From NCBI RefSeq assembly GCF_030812595.1, contig NZ_JAUSSZ010000005.1, positions 62,001 through 126,000 on the forward strand: DNA of 64,000 nt. The letters are read 5' to 3'. Positions 9,417-19,099 of the stretch are shown here, in pieces. The first letter of the stretch is position 1. The number at the start of each line of letters is the position of its first letter. This stretch comes from Arthrobacter bambusae. GTDB taxonomy: Bacteria > Actinomycetota > Actinomycetes > Actinomycetales > Micrococcaceae. Below the pieces are notes generated by a model that was not told where the DNA came from, ran no database searches, and was given only the letters and a program-made list of their open reading frames with translations. The position numbers and the translations under genes were made by a program.

Positions 9417-9443
9417 AGTGGCGTTGCGTACTACGCTTGTGCC

Positions 9444-10106
9444 GTGACCCGATTGATCCTGGCTTCCCAGTCCCCCGCCCGCACCAAGCTCCTCACGGAG
9501 GCCGGCATCCACCACGAGGTCCTCGTCTCCGACGTCGACGAGGACGCAGTGCAAGCCCGGTATGGGGTGACCGACGCGCATGACACAGCCCTCCTGCTCG
9601 CCCGCGCCAAAGCCGAGGCAGTCGCGTCCCTGCCCGACGCCGAGGGGGCCCTCGTGATCGGCTGCGATTCCGTGTTCGAATTCGACGGCGAATCGCACGG
9701 GAAGCCGTACACGGTGGACGTGGCCAAGGAACGGATGCTGCGCATGAGCGGCTCCAAGGGCGTACTCCACACAGGGCACTGGCTCGTGGATTGCCGCGAA
9801 ACCGCAGCGGGCTCGGAGGACGGCGGGGCGGCCGATGGCACGGGCGCCACAGTCGGAGCGGTCTCCAGCGCAGAAGTCCACTTTGCGGAGATGAGCGAGA
9901 AGGACATTGACGCCTACATCGCCACGGGCGAGCCCTTGCACTGTGCGGGTTCGTTCACGATCGACGGCCTGGGCGGTGCCTTCATCCGGAAGGTCGACGG
10001 CGACCCGCACGCCGTCGTCGGGCTCTCCATCTCCACCCTCCGCGATCTGCTGGGGCAAGCGAACATCGGAATCACCGAGCTCTGGATCCAAAACGGCTCA
10101 GAGTGA
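9444..10106 (+). CDS. maf: Maf family nucleotide pyrophosphatase
   Basis: 220-residue Maf/Ham1-like protein. The family hydrolyses non-canonical or specific nucleoside triphosphates to monophosphates and is linked to septum control. The N-terminal LILASQSPARTKLL motif, the GCDSV motif with its catalytic Asp and the late GSFTIDGLGG segment support the call. An acidic/Gly insertion around residues 120-140 is longer than in short homologues. GTG 9444 follows TACGCT (9432-9437) by six bases, pointing to leaderless expression. In mycobacteria maf also lies between accE and accA3. Confidence 0.9.
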   Translation: MTRLILASQSPARTKLLTEAGIHHEVLVSDVDEDAVQARYGVTDAHDTALLLARAKAEAVASLPDAEGALVIGCDSVFEFDGESHGKPYTVDVAKERMLRMSGSKGVLHTGHWLVDCRETAAGSEDGGAADGTGATVGAVSSAEVHFAEMSEKDIDAYIATGEPLHCAGSFTIDGLGGAFIRKVDGDPHAVVGLSISTLRDLLGQANIGITELWIQNGSE

Positions 10107-10156
10107 GCAGCGAAGAAAGGCGGTCCGGGTTTCCGGCCCAATAGCCGATTTCCGGG

Positions 10157-10177
10157 CTTTGTAGCAACCCTACAAAG
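10157..10177. promoter_or_regulatory. 8-bp dyad in the maf-accA3 gap
   Basis: CTTTGTAG (10157-10164) pairs with CTACAAAG (10170-10177) across a 5-base loop. It lies 60 bp upstream of the accA3 -10 box (TAGGCT 10237-10242). It could be an operator or a weak terminator of maf; there is no T-tract. Confidence 0.4.
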
Positions 10178-10266
10178 ACTGGCCGTCTTACACACGGAAT
10201 CCCCCATCAATATGGGCGGAACCCTCAAAATCACGCTAGGCTCCCTGAAGGACAGAAGGAGTCAAC

Positions 10267-12075
10267 TTGTCAGCAAATCCGGCGCAGCCCATTTCCAGCC
10301 CTCTCACCAAGGTCTTGATCGCCAACCGAGGCGAAATCGCGGTCCGCATTATCCGTGCGGCCCGGGACGAAGGCATCGCCTCCGTGGCCGTCTATGCAGA
10401 CCCCGACCGCGACGCCCTGCACGTCCGGCTGGCAGATGAGGCCTATGCGCTGGGCGGCAACACCGCCGCCGAGTCGTACCTCGTGATGGACAAGTTGATC
10501 GAGGTCGCGAAGCACTCGGGTGCCGATGCCATCCACCCCGGTTATGGCTTCCTCGCGGAAAACGCGCAGTTCGCCGAGAAGGTCATCGACGCCGGCATCA
10601 CCTGGATCGGCCCGTCCCCGCAAGCCATCTCCGCATTGGGCGACAAGGTTCAGGCACGCCACATCGCCGAAAAGGTAGGCGCTCCCCTGGTTCCCGGCAC
10701 GGCAGATCCTGTGGAGTCCGCTGACGAGATCCTGGCCTTCGCGAAGGAATTCGGACTCCCGATCGCCATCAAGGCTGCCTACGGTGGCGGCGGCCGCGGG
10801 ATCAAGGTTGCCCGCACCATCGAGGAAATCCCTGAGCTTTTCGAGTCCGCCGTGCGCGAGGCCATCGCAGCCTTCGGCCGCGGCGAGTGCTTCATTGAGC
10901 GCTTCCTGGATTCCCCGCGCCACGTCGAGACCCAGTGCCTTGCGGATGCCTACGGAAACGTCGTTGTGGTTTCCACCCGCGACTGTTCCCTCCAGCGCCG
11001 CAACCAGAAACTCGTCGAGGAAGCCCCGGCGCCGTTCCTGACTCCCGAGCAGAACGAGCGGCTGTACGAGTCCTCCAAGGCCATCCTGAAGGAAGCCGGC
11101 TACCTGGGCGCGGGAACGTGCGAATTCCTGGTGGGCCAGGACGGCATCATCTCCTTCCTCGAGGTCAACACCCGCCTTCAGGTGGAGCACTGCGTTTCGG
11201 AGGAAGTCACCGGCATCGACCTGGTCCGTGAGCAGTTCCGCATCGCCCGGGGCGAGAAGCTCGGCTATGGCGACCCCGAGGTGCGGGGCCACTCCTTTGA
11301 GTTCCGCATCACCGGAGAAGACCCTGGCCGCAACTTCATGCCCGCGCCGGGAACCATCAGCACTTTGAAGAACCCGACGGGCCCGGGCGTCCGCGTCGAC
11401 TCCGGCGTCGAGCAGGGCGATGTCATCAGCGGGAACTTCGATTCCATGCTGTCCAAGCTGGTCGTCACCGGCGCCACCCGCGAACAGGCCCTCCAGCGTT
11501 CCCGCCGTGCCCTCGAGGAAATGGTGGTCGAGGGCATCCCCACCGTCATTCCTTTCGACCTCGCAGTGGTGACCGATCCGGCGTTCGCTCCGGCCGAAGG
11601 CCCGTTCCAGGTGCACACCCGCTGGATCGAGACCGAGTTCATCAACAACATCCCGGCGTGGACGCCTACCGGAACCGGAGCAGAAGCTGCCGACGCCGGT
11701 GAGCGCCAGCGCGTCGTCGTCGAGGTCGGCGGCAAGCGTCTCGAAGTCGTCCTTCCCGCGACCCTCGGCTCGGTTTCCTCGGTAGCCAGCGCGGGCGCCA
11801 AGGGTGCGAAAGTCAAGAAGCGTTCACGCTCCGCGGGCGCTACAGCCGCTGTAACGGGCGGCGACGCCCTCACTTCGCCAATGCAGGGAACCATTGTCAA
11901 GGTGGCGGTAGCCGCCGGCGATGTAGTTGCAGAAGGCGATCTGATCGTGGTCCTCGAAGCCATGAAGATGGAACAACCCCTCACCGCCCACAAGGCCGGC
12001 ACCATTCACGGCTTGGTGGCCAAAGCAGGCGAAACCGTCTCCGCAGGCGCAGTCATCGCGACGATCGAAGACTAG
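10267..12075 (+). CDS. accA3: Acyl-CoA carboxylase alpha subunit (biotin carboxylase plus biotin carrier)
   Basis: 602-residue fusion of an ATP-grasp biotin carboxylase (residues ~15-460) and a C-terminal biotin carrier domain. It carboxylates biotin with ATP and bicarbonate and passes the carboxyl group to AccD. The ATP lid [21 protein letters not shown] and the biotinylation site EAMKMEQPL near residue 565 (modified Lys in MKM) are present. The linker, about residues 490-520, is Ala/Lys-rich. TTG 10267 is supported by GAAGGAG just upstream and TAGGCT at 10237-10242. The partner genes accD and accE start the window, so the complex is encoded at two places here. Confidence 0.95.
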   Translation: MSANPAQPISSPLTKVLIANRGEIAVRIIRAARDEGIASVAVYADPDRDALHVRLADEAYALGGNTAAESYLVMDKLIEVAKHSGADAIHPGYGFLAENAQFAEKVIDAGITWIGPSPQAISALGDKVQARHIAEKVGAPLVPGTADPVESADEILAFAKEFGLPIAIKAAYGGGGRGIKVARTIEEIPELFESAVREAIAAFGRGECFIERFLDSPRHVETQCLADAYGNVVVVSTRDCSLQRRNQKLVEEAPAPFLTPEQNERLYESSKAILKEAGYLGAGTCEFLVGQDGIISFLEVNTRLQVEHCVSEEVTGIDLVREQFRIARGEKLGYGDPEVRGHSFEFRITGEDPGRNFMPAPGTISTLKNPTGPGVRVDSGVEQGDVISGNFDSMLSKLVVTGATREQALQRSRRALEEMVVEGIPTVIPFDLAVVTDPAFAPAEGPFQVHTRWIETEFINNIPAWTPTGTGAEAADAGERQRVVVEVGGKRLEVVLPATLGSVSSVASAGAKGAKVKKRSRSAGATAAVTGGDALTSPMQGTIVKVAVAAGDVVAEGDLIVVLEAMKMEQPLTAHKAGTIHGLVAKAGETVSAGAVIATIED

Positions 12076-12093
12076 TCCCCACTGCCTAAACGA

Positions 12094-12134
12094 CTCCGGC
12101 CCCGCACGCATTGTGCGGGGCCGGAGCCGTTTTA
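12094..12134. terminator. Bidirectional terminator between accA3 and the MHS transporter
   Basis: A perfect 14-bp stem (12094-12107 with 12113-12126) with a GCATT loop is followed by CCGTTTT on the plus strand and by TCGTTT on the minus strand. It can serve both convergent genes. Confidence 0.85.
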
Positions 12135-12153
12135 AAGCGAGTCTCTTACAGGG

Positions 12154-13563
12154 TCAGGCGACGTTGTTCTCGTAGTCCGCGTCCTTGGTTTCCCTGGACA
12201 GGAACAGTGCCACGAGCGTCAGGACTGCCATGGCGCTGAGGTAGACGCCAACCAGGACTGTGCTTCCCTTGGCCGATTCCCAGAGCCAGACCGCGATGAA
12301 CGGAGCCACGGCCGCACCGAGGATGCTGGACATGTTGTAGCTGACGGCGGATCCGGTGTAGCGGACATTGGTGGGGAACAGTTCCGGAAGGAGCGCACCC
12401 ATGGGGCCGAAGGTGAGGCCCATCAGCGAGAATCCGAGGATCAGCAGCGCCATGGTCCCCACGAAGCCGCCACTGAACAGCGGTACGAAGAGCAAGCCGA
12501 ACACCAGGATTCCGGCGGTCACGGCCAGGAGCATCTTGCGGCGGCCGTACTTTTCGGCGAGCGGACCGGCGACCAGTGTGAAAATACCGAAGAAGACGAC
12601 GCCGGCAATCAGCATCCAGAGGAAGTCGTTGCGGCTGAAGCCCAAGCCCGGGACGAACGCCGCGGCGGCCGCGTCGGTCATGGGTTTTCCGGCCTTCACC
12701 GCTGCGGCCTTCGCGCCCGCCAAAGTGGGTTTGGTGCCGTAGGTCAGCGTGAACGTGGTCATCAGGTAGAACAGCACGTACGTCGCGAGCATGATGAAGG
12801 TACCGAGGATCAGCGGGCGCCAGCTCTTCTTGAACACGCGTCCGATGGGCAGTTTGGCCACTTCATTCGACTCGAGCACCTTGGTGAACGCGGGAGTTTC
12901 AATGAGCTTGAGGCGCACGTAGAGGCCGAGGATCACCATGACGGCGCTGAGCAGGAACGGCACGCGCCAGCCCCAAGCAGCGAAGGCATCGGGAGTCAGG
13001 GTGTAGCTGAAGACCAGGAAGATGATGTTCGCCAGGATGAAGCCGATCGGAGCGCCCATCTGCGGGAAGGTTCCATAGATGGCGCGCTTGTTGGCCGGCG
13101 CGTTTTCCGTTGCGAGCAGCGCGGCACCGCTCCACTCACCACCGAGGGCCAATCCCTGGGCGAAGCGCAGGACTACGAGCAACGTGGGGGCCAGGAAGGT
13201 CCAGCCCGGTACCTGCGCGGTGGGGAGGCAACCGATCAGGAACGTGGCAATGCCCATGGTCAGGAGGGACGCAACCAGGGTTCCCTTACGACCGAACTTG
13301 TCACCGAAGTGGCCGAAAACGATCGAGCCAAGTGGCCGCGCGATGAAGGCGACACCGAACACTGCGAAGGAGCTCAGCAGCTGGGTGGTCTCGTCAGCGG
13401 ACGGGAAGAACAGCTTGGGAAAGACGAGGACGGCAGCCGTGGCGTAAACGTAGAAATCGTAGAACTCGATGGACGTTCCAATGAGGCTGGCGAAGATCAC
13501 CCGTCCCCGCGAGTTGACCGGCTTGACTGACTCGCTTTCCTTGGATTCAGCAATGGAAGACAT
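12154..13563 (-). CDS. MFS transporter, metabolite:H+ symporter (MHS) type
   Basis: 469-residue major facilitator with about twelve hydrophobic segments. The N-terminal ASLIGTSIEFYDFYVYATAA and the GDKFGRKGTLV loop are typical of the MHS group (shikimate, proline/betaine or citrate-like carriers); the substrate cannot be told. An Ala-rich loop of ~45 residues interrupts the second half (around residues 290-330). ATG 13563 is preferred because family homology begins just after it; an upstream in-frame GTG is possible. The upstream region has two dyads over an AT-rich promoter. Confidence 0.85.
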   Translation of the reverse strand: MSSIAESKESESVKPVNSRGRVIFASLIGTSIEFYDFYVYATAAVLVFPKLFFPSADETTQLLSSFAVFGVAFIARPLGSIVFGHFGDKFGRKGTLVASLLTMGIATFLIGCLPTAQVPGWTFLAPTLLVVLRFAQGLALGGEWSGAALLATENAPANKRAIYGTFPQMGAPIGFILANIIFLVFSYTLTPDAFAAWGWRVPFLLSAVMVILGLYVRLKLIETPAFTKVLESNEVAKLPIGRVFKKSWRPLILGTFIMLATYVLFYLMTTFTLTYGTKPTLAGAKAAAVKAGKPMTDAAAAAFVPGLGFSRNDFLWMLIAGVVFFGIFTLVAGPLAEKYGRRKMLLAVTAGILVFGLLFVPLFSGGFVGTMALLILGFSLMGLTFGPMGALLPELFPTNVRYTGSAVSYNMSSILGAAVAPFIAVWLWESAKGSTVLVGVYLSAMAVLTLVALFLSRETKDADYENNVA

Positions 13564-13621
13564 GTAGTGGTTGCTTTCGTTCACGCCGGCCGGGCGTTGC
13601 TGGGCCTGCCGGCAAAAAATA

Positions 13622-13673
13622 ATTGAGAGTTCAATAATAGTTCCCGACATCCAGCAAATGGACAATTTGTCCA
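13622..13673 (-). promoter_or_regulatory. Promoter and operator candidates of the MHS transporter
   Basis: On the minus strand TATTAT (13639-13634) is a good -10 box. TGGACAA-T-TTGTCCA (13659-13673) is a perfect 15-bp dyad near the -35 position, and ATTGA-GAGT-TCAAT (13622-13635) is a second dyad overlapping the -10 and start region. Repression by an unidentified regulator is the likely meaning. Confidence 0.5.
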
Positions 13674-13767
13674 GTATGCGGACATCTTCAAAAGTCCCAC
13701 ACTGTGGTCCACGCCACATATCCCCACCATCGCCTCACGCACCGGTGACACCCGCAGATAGGTGAAT

Positions 13768-13821
13768 GTCACAGCACGTTTACACATCGCGACGGTCCGC
13801 GAAACGCGCCCTCCCTACCGT
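13768..13821 (+). promoter_or_regulatory. narK promoter with GlnR-like box
   Basis: Half-sites GTCAC (13768), TTTAC (13779), CGACG (13790, poor) and GAAAC (13801) follow an exact 11-bp period, the spacing of the published GlnR box. GAAAC ends 10 bp before TACCGT (13816-13821), the -10 candidate. Confidence 0.65.
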
Positions 13822-13854
13822 GGAAGTACAACGTCCCCACAAAGGAGGCACTCC

Positions 13855-15261
13855 GTGACTGTTGACCGAAACACCGCCATCCTCACCAACGAGGGGGCGC
13901 CCACCGCCCTCGCCCCCGAACTCGAACACCGTCCTGGCCGCTGGATTGCCAACTGGGATGCAGAGAACAAGGAGCAGTGGGAAGCCGCCGGCCGTTCCAT
14001 CGCCAAGCGCAATCTGTACTGGTCCATCTTTGCCGAGTTCCTCGGCTTCGTCGTCTGGCAACTCTGGTCGATTGTCGTCGTCCAGCTCCCCGCGGCAGGC
14101 TTCAAGTTCGATACCAACCAGATCTTCTGGCTCATTTCGATCCCCAGCCTGGTCGGTGCCACGCTGCGCATCCCTTACACCTTCATGGTTCCGCGGTTCG
14201 GGGGTCGCAACTGGACCATCGTCTCAGCCCTCCTCCTGCTGATCCCGACGGCGGGCCTCGCCGTGTGTGTCTCGAACCCGGGGACCCCGTTCGCCGTCAT
14301 GCTGCTTGTAGCGGGCCTCGCAGGCTTCGGCGGCGGCAACTTCGCCAGTTCGATGGCAAACATCACCTTCTTCTACCCGGCCCGTGAAAAGGGCTGGGCG
14401 CTGGGCCTGAACGCCGCGGGCGGAAACCTCGGTGCCGCCGTCGCGCAGCTCATCGTCCCGATCGCCGTCACCGTCCTGGCCGCCGGAACCGTCAACCTGT
14501 CCATGGCCGGCCTCATCTGGATTCCGCTCATCCTGGTCGCCGCGTTCGGCGCCTGGAAGTACATGAACAACCTCACGAGCGCCAAGGGTGATGTTGCAGG
14601 CTCCATCGCCGCGCTCAAGGAACCGCACCTGTGGATCATGGCGTTCCTGTACATCGGCACCTTCGGCTCGTTCATCGGTTTCTCCGGAGTCTTCCCCAAG
14701 CTGATCAAGGACTACTTCCCGGCTTTCTCCTCCGTGCACCTCGGTGCGGTTGTCCTCTCGCTCGCCTTCCTCGGACCGTTGGTCGGTTCCCTCGCCCGTC
14801 CCTACGGTGGACGGATGGCCGACCGCATGGGCGGAGCCCGGATGACCGTCACGGCGTTCGCAGCGATGGCGATCATCACCCTGACGATGATCTGGACCCT
14901 TCCGCTCAAGAACTTCTGGCTGTTCCTGGTGCTGTTCCTGTTCCTCTTCACGGCAAGCGGCTTTGGAAACGGCGCTACCTACCGCATGATTCCGGTCATC
15001 TTTGCCACGTCCAGCAGGGCCGCGCGCTCGGGGGCCAGCACCGCCAGCACCGCACGCCTCGCGTCTTCCTCGCTCGGCCTGATCTCGGCGATCGGCGCCT
15101 ACGGCGGATTCGTCATCCCCCAGGTGCTCAACGCGTCCAGCTCTTCCGGCTCGTACACGCCTGCGTTCTATGGCTTCGTCGGCGCCTACGTACTGATGCT
15201 CATTGTCTGCTGGGTCTGCTATCTCCGGAAGGCCAACCGCAACGCGATGGGACACATCTAA
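13855..15261 (+). CDS. narK: Nitrate/nitrite MFS transporter (NarK/NasA type)
   Basis: 468-residue major facilitator of the nitrate/nitrite porter group with about twelve membrane segments. Glycine-rich signature stretches such as GLAGFGGGNFASSMANITFF and GFGNGATYRMIPVIF correspond to the two nitrate-signature motifs. GTG 13855 is supported by AAAGGAGG at 13841-13848. It starts an operon with nasC (1-bp gap) and nasB and is probably under GlnR control from the box at 13768-13821. Direction of transport is inferred as import from the assimilatory context. Confidence 0.92.
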   Translation: MTVDRNTAILTNEGAPTALAPELEHRPGRWIANWDAENKEQWEAAGRSIAKRNLYWSIFAEFLGFVVWQLWSIVVVQLPAAGFKFDTNQIFWLISIPSLVGATLRIPYTFMVPRFGGRNWTIVSALLLLIPTAGLAVCVSNPGTPFAVMLLVAGLAGFGGGNFASSMANITFFYPAREKGWALGLNAAGGNLGAAVAQLIVPIAVTVLAAGTVNLSMAGLIWIPLILVAAFGAWKYMNNLTSAKGDVAGSIAALKEPHLWIMAFLYIGTFGSFIGFSGVFPKLIKDYFPAFSSVHLGAVVLSLAFLGPLVGSLARPYGGRMADRMGGARMTVTAFAAMAIITLTMIWTLPLKNFWLFLVLFLFLFTASGFGNGATYRMIPVIFATSSRAARSGASTASTARLASSSLGLISAIGAYGGFVIPQVLNASSSSGSYTPAFYGFVGAYVLMLIVCWVCYLRKANRNAMGHI

Positions 15262-15262
15262 G

Positions 15263-17443
15263 ATGTCCAACGGCGCCGACACCCACTGCCCATATTGCGC
15301 GCTGCAGTGCGCCATGACCCTGACCCCGGCAGCGCCCACGACTCAGCCACTTCCGCCACTGGACGTGTCCGGCCGTGACTTCCCCACCAACCGGGGCGGG
15401 CTGTGCCGCAAAGGCTGGACGTCGCCGTCGTTGTTGAACCACACCGGACGCGTCACCGAGCCCATGCTCAAGGGGTCCGACGGCGTCCACCGGCCGGTCA
15501 CCTGGGAGCAGGCGCTCATGCTGGTCACCGGAGCAGTCAAGCAGACCCGCGAGCAATACGGTGCCGACGCCGTCGGCGTGTTCGGCGGCGGCGGACTCAC
15601 CAATGAGAAGGCCTACCAGTTGGGCAAGTTCGCCCGCTTGGCGCTGGGAACCTCGCGTATCGACTACAACGGACGTTTCTGCATGTCCTCCGCCGCGGCG
15701 GCGGGCAACCGCGCGTTCGGGGTGGACCGGGGCCTCCCTTTCCCCGTCGAGGACCTTGATTCGGCAAGCGTCATCTTCCTTCTCGGCTCCAATGTTGCCG
15801 AGACCATGCCGCCGTTCGTCCAGCACCTGCAGGGCGCGCGGGATTCCGGAGGGTTGATCGTGGCCGATCCGCGCCGCTCCGCCACCGCAGCATTCACCGG
15901 CGACGGCGGCGGGATCCACGTGCAGCCAACCCCGGGAACGGACCTCGCCCTGCTGTTGGGAATCTCCCACGTAGTAGTCCACGAAGGGCTTGCCGACACC
16001 GAATACCTCCAGGACCGCACCACCGGATACCCGGCAATCATCCGTAGCCTTTCCGCTTTCTGGCCGGAGCGGGTCCAGTCGATCACCGGCGTGCCTGCCA
16101 CGCTCATCAGGGACACCGCCCGGCGCCTCGCCGACGGCGCGCGGCGCGGCGGCAGCTACATCCTGACCGGCCGCGGAGTGGAGCAGCACGTCGACGGCAC
16201 GGACACCGCTACGGCCGCGATCAACCTGAGTCTCCTCCTCGGCCTGCCGGGATCATCCCGCAGCGGCTACGGCACACTGACTGGCCAAGGCAACGGCCAG
16301 GGTGGCCGCGAGCACGGCCAGAAGGCGGACCAGCTCCCCGGCTACCGCAAGATCACCGATCCCGCAGCCCGCGCCCATGTCGCCAAAGTATGGGGCGTGG
16401 ACGAAACCCGCATCCCCGGCCCCGGCCTCCCGGCAGTTGAGCTGTTGAAGTCCTTGGGACAGCCCGACGGCGTCCGTTGCCTCTTCGTGCACGGAGCCAA
16501 TGTTGCGGTCTCGGCCCCTGACGCCGGCGCGGTGATCGAGGGCCTGCGCAGCCTGGACTTCCTGGTGGTCTGCGACTTCTTCATGTCGGAGACCGCCCTG
16601 GAGGCGGACCTGGTCCTCCCGGTCACCCAGTGGGCCGAGGAAGAAGGCACGCTCACCAACCTCGAGGGCCGCGTGCTCCGGCGTCGGAAGGCACTTACCC
16701 CTCCCCCGGGCGTCCGCAGCGAATTGTGGCTCATGGCCCGTCTCGCCGACCTGCTCGACGCTCCATCCACGTTCAGCGACGATCCCGAGACCGTCTTCGA
16801 GGAACTCCGGCTCGCCTCGGCCGGCGGCTTGGCTGACTACGCCGGGATCGACTATGCCATGTTGGATCGCGGGGAAGCCGCCTACTGGCCCTACCCCACC
16901 GGCAGTTCGGGAACGCCGCGACTCTTCCTCGACAGCTTCGCGCACCCCGGTGGACGCGCGGTGATGGTCCCGGTGGCGCCGCAAAAGCGGTCCCGGCACT
17001 CCGCCGTCGTCGGCTCTGATCCCGAACCGCTCACGCTCGTCACCGGGCGGTTGCTGGAACACTACCAATCGGGCGCCCAGACCCGCCGCGTGCCTGAACT
17101 CGCCGCCGCACAGCCGGAGCCGCTCCTGCAGCTCCACCCCTCGACGGCGGCCGCCAGGGACATCTCCGCTGGCGAATTCGTCAGGGTCTCCAACGAGCGC
17201 GGAGAGGTCCTGTGCAGGGTGGAGCTGAGCACAGCGATCCGCACGGACACCGTCTTCCTGCCTTTCCATTTCCCGGGACCGGGCAGCGCTAACCGACTCA
17301 CTGAGGCGGTCACGGACCCTATTTCGGGAATGCCGGAGTTCAAGTCCAGCAGGGTCCGGGTCCGGAAGGCGGCACTACCAGAGGTCGAACCGGAGTTGGC
17401 TGTGCAGGGCACATCGATTGTGCAGGTCAAGGAGGCATCGTGA
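15263..17443 (+). CDS. nasC: Assimilatory nitrate reductase catalytic subunit
   Basis: 726-residue molybdopterin oxidoreductase that reduces nitrate to nitrite in the cytoplasm. The N-terminal 4Fe-4S ligands are visible as C9-x2-C12-x3-C16-x31-C48 (HCPYCALQC...GGLCRKG), followed by the Mo-bis-MGD domains (NGRFCMSSAAAAGNRAFG; GQGNGQGGREHGQKADQLPG) and a C-terminal dinucleotide-binding domain from about residue 590. The length fits NasA/NasC, without the NasA-type C-terminal extra cluster. ATG 15263 starts one base after the narK stop. Its stop overlaps nasB, which should deliver electrons. Confidence 0.93.
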   Translation: MSNGADTHCPYCALQCAMTLTPAAPTTQPLPPLDVSGRDFPTNRGGLCRKGWTSPSLLNHTGRVTEPMLKGSDGVHRPVTWEQALMLVTGAVKQTREQYGADAVGVFGGGGLTNEKAYQLGKFARLALGTSRIDYNGRFCMSSAAAAGNRAFGVDRGLPFPVEDLDSASVIFLLGSNVAETMPPFVQHLQGARDSGGLIVADPRRSATAAFTGDGGGIHVQPTPGTDLALLLGISHVVVHEGLADTEYLQDRTTGYPAIIRSLSAFWPERVQSITGVPATLIRDTARRLADGARRGGSYILTGRGVEQHVDGTDTATAAINLSLLLGLPGSSRSGYGTLTGQGNGQGGREHGQKADQLPGYRKITDPAARAHVAKVWGVDETRIPGPGLPAVELLKSLGQPDGVRCLFVHGANVAVSAPDAGAVIEGLRSLDFLVVCDFFMSETALEADLVLPVTQWAEEEGTLTNLEGRVLRRRKALTPPPGVRSELWLMARLADLLDAPSTFSDDPETVFEELRLASAGGLADYAGIDYAMLDRGEAAYWPYPTGSSGTPRLFLDSFAHPGGRAVMVPVAPQKRSRHSAVVGSDPEPLTLVTGRLLEHYQSGAQTRRVPELAAAQPEPLLQLHPSTAAARDISAGEFVRVSNERGEVLCRVELSTAIRTDTVFLPFHFPGPGSANRLTEAVTDPISGMPEFKSSRVRVRKAALPEVEPELAVQGTSIVQVKEAS

Positions 17444-19002
17444 GCGAACGAATTGTGGTGGTCGGGTTTGGTCCGGTGGCGGCCCGGTTGGTGGACGGGT
17501 TGGTGCCCGCTGTGCGCAGCGGCCTTGTGCAGCTGCTCGTCGTCGGGCAGGAAGTCGACCCCGCGTACAACCGCGTCATGGTGGCGGAACTCGGCGTGGG
17601 GCGCACCACCGCGGGGGCGCTCGCGATGGCGGACGCCAGCGATTTGGCGTCCGCCGGCGTCGAGGTCCGGCTGGGCGTCACCGTCAAACGCATCGACCGC
17701 GCCCGCCAGCAGGTGGTCCTTTCGGACGGAACCACGCCCGGCTATGACCGCCTGGTGTTCGCCACCGGCTCGCGGCCAGTCATCCCGAACCTCACTGGTA
17801 TCAACCCCGATCCTTCACACCCGGTACTCCCGCCGGGCGTGACCGCCCTTCGCGACCTCCGCGACGCCGCCCAACTTCGCGACGCCGTGATTGCTGGCAA
17901 ACGCGTGATCGTCCTCGGCGGCGGTGTCCTTGGCATCGAAACGGCTTTGGCCGCAGCTGAAGAAGGCGCACAGGCCACGGTGGTGCATAGCGGTTCCTTC
18001 CCGCTGGGCCGAAATATCGACCGCGGCGGTGGAGCGGTTCTTGCGGCCAGTTTGCGCAACAGCGGAATCACTGTAGTAGGCAACGCCCGATCCACGGCCG
18101 TCGAACACTTAGGACGGGACGGGATGTTCTCGGCCTTGGTGCTCGACGATGGCTCGAGGATCGAAGGCGACCTTCTAGTCCTGTCCTGCGGTGTTCGCCC
18201 ACGGATCGAACTGGCCGAAGGCTGCGGGCTGCCTGCGGCCACCGGGATCCTGGTGGATCACCGCCTGCGGACCCACCATGAGCGGCACATGTTCGCGATC
18301 GGCGACTGTGCCGAAGTCCGCTGCGCTGATGCCGGGTGCGTCGAATGCCGCACGGCACCGGGTCCTTCCGGGCTGGTGGGTCCAGGCTGGCGCCAAGCCG
18401 AGTGGCTCGCCGAGTACCTGGGCCTTCTTGCCGAGCACGGCCAGGACGCGGCGGAGAGCTTGGAGCCGCTGCCGCGGGAGAAGGCCGCCGTCGTGGTGTT
18501 GAAGGCACGCGACATCAATCTGGCGGTCGCCGGCGACAACAGCGCCGAACCGTGGGATGACGAGTTGCTGTCCGCCGGTGTCTCCGAGGGGATGCCTCGC
18601 CGCCAGGTTGCCCAGTGGGCCGATCCCGAACACGGCCGCTACGTCAAAATGACGACGCGCGGCGGCGTGCTCGAAGGACTCGTCACGGTGGGGATGCCGC
18701 GCACGGCCGCGGAACTCGTGATGCTGTTCGAACGTGGCTCCGAACTGCCGGCTGACCGTTCACTCCTGCTGCGCCTCGACGGACCGGACCAGCTCGATTC
18801 TTCTGCTTCACACAATGACCCGCAACGCACGGTATGCCGCTGCGCAGGGGTCAGCGGTGCGGGCATCGAGGAAGCCGTGCTGGATGGCTGCTCTTCCGTG
18901 CCGGAGGTTTCCAAGGCAACCCGCGCGGGGACTGGGTGCGGAGGATGCCATGGGGACATCAAGGCACTTATTGAGCGGCACTTCCAGGGGGTTGCGGCGT
19001 AG
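17440..19002 (+). CDS. nasB: Nitrate reductase electron-transfer flavoprotein (NasB/NirB-like)
   Basis: 520-residue FAD/NAD(P)H oxidoreductase expected to feed electrons to NasC. The N-terminal FAD motif (VVVGFGPVAARLVDGL), the NAD-binding GGGVLGIETALAAAEEGA near residue 165, MFAIGDCAEV and a C-terminal BFD-type 2Fe-2S domain (CRCAGVSGAGIEEA...GTGCGGC) are in the order known for the N-terminal part of NirB. It has no sulfite/nitrite reductase domain. GTG 17440 overlaps the nasC stop by four bases, with AAGGAGG just upstream. A long palindrome follows the gene. Confidence 0.88.
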   Translation: MSERIVVVGFGPVAARLVDGLVPAVRSGLVQLLVVGQEVDPAYNRVMVAELGVGRTTAGALAMADASDLASAGVEVRLGVTVKRIDRARQQVVLSDGTTPGYDRLVFATGSRPVIPNLTGINPDPSHPVLPPGVTALRDLRDAAQLRDAVIAGKRVIVLGGGVLGIETALAAAEEGAQATVVHSGSFPLGRNIDRGGGAVLAASLRNSGITVVGNARSTAVEHLGRDGMFSALVLDDGSRIEGDLLVLSCGVRPRIELAEGCGLPAATGILVDHRLRTHHERHMFAIGDCAEVRCADAGCVECRTAPGPSGLVGPGWRQAEWLAEYLGLLAEHGQDAAESLEPLPREKAAVVVLKARDINLAVAGDNSAEPWDDELLSAGVSEGMPRRQVAQWADPEHGRYVKMTTRGGVLEGLVTVGMPRTAAELVMLFERGSELPADRSLLLRLDGPDQLDSSASHNDPQRTVCRCAGVSGAGIEEAVLDGCSSVPEVSKATRAGTGCGGCHGDIKALIERHFQGVAA

Positions 19003-19018
19003 CATTCTGTTTCACGCG

Positions 19019-19070
19019 ACGCAAAATGCCTCACGACACGCGAATTCGCGTGTCGTGAGGCATTTTGCGT
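19019..19070. repeat. Perfect 52-bp palindrome between convergent genes
   Basis: Arms 19019-19044 and 19045-19070 are exact reverse complements with no spacer; the centre is CGAATTCG. It sits 17 bases after nasB and 30 bases before the end of lpdA, so it probably terminates both. It could also be a mobile palindromic repeat. Confidence 0.85.
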
Positions 19071-19099
19071 GTCGAAAGTCGAGGCTGCGGGCCCACGAC

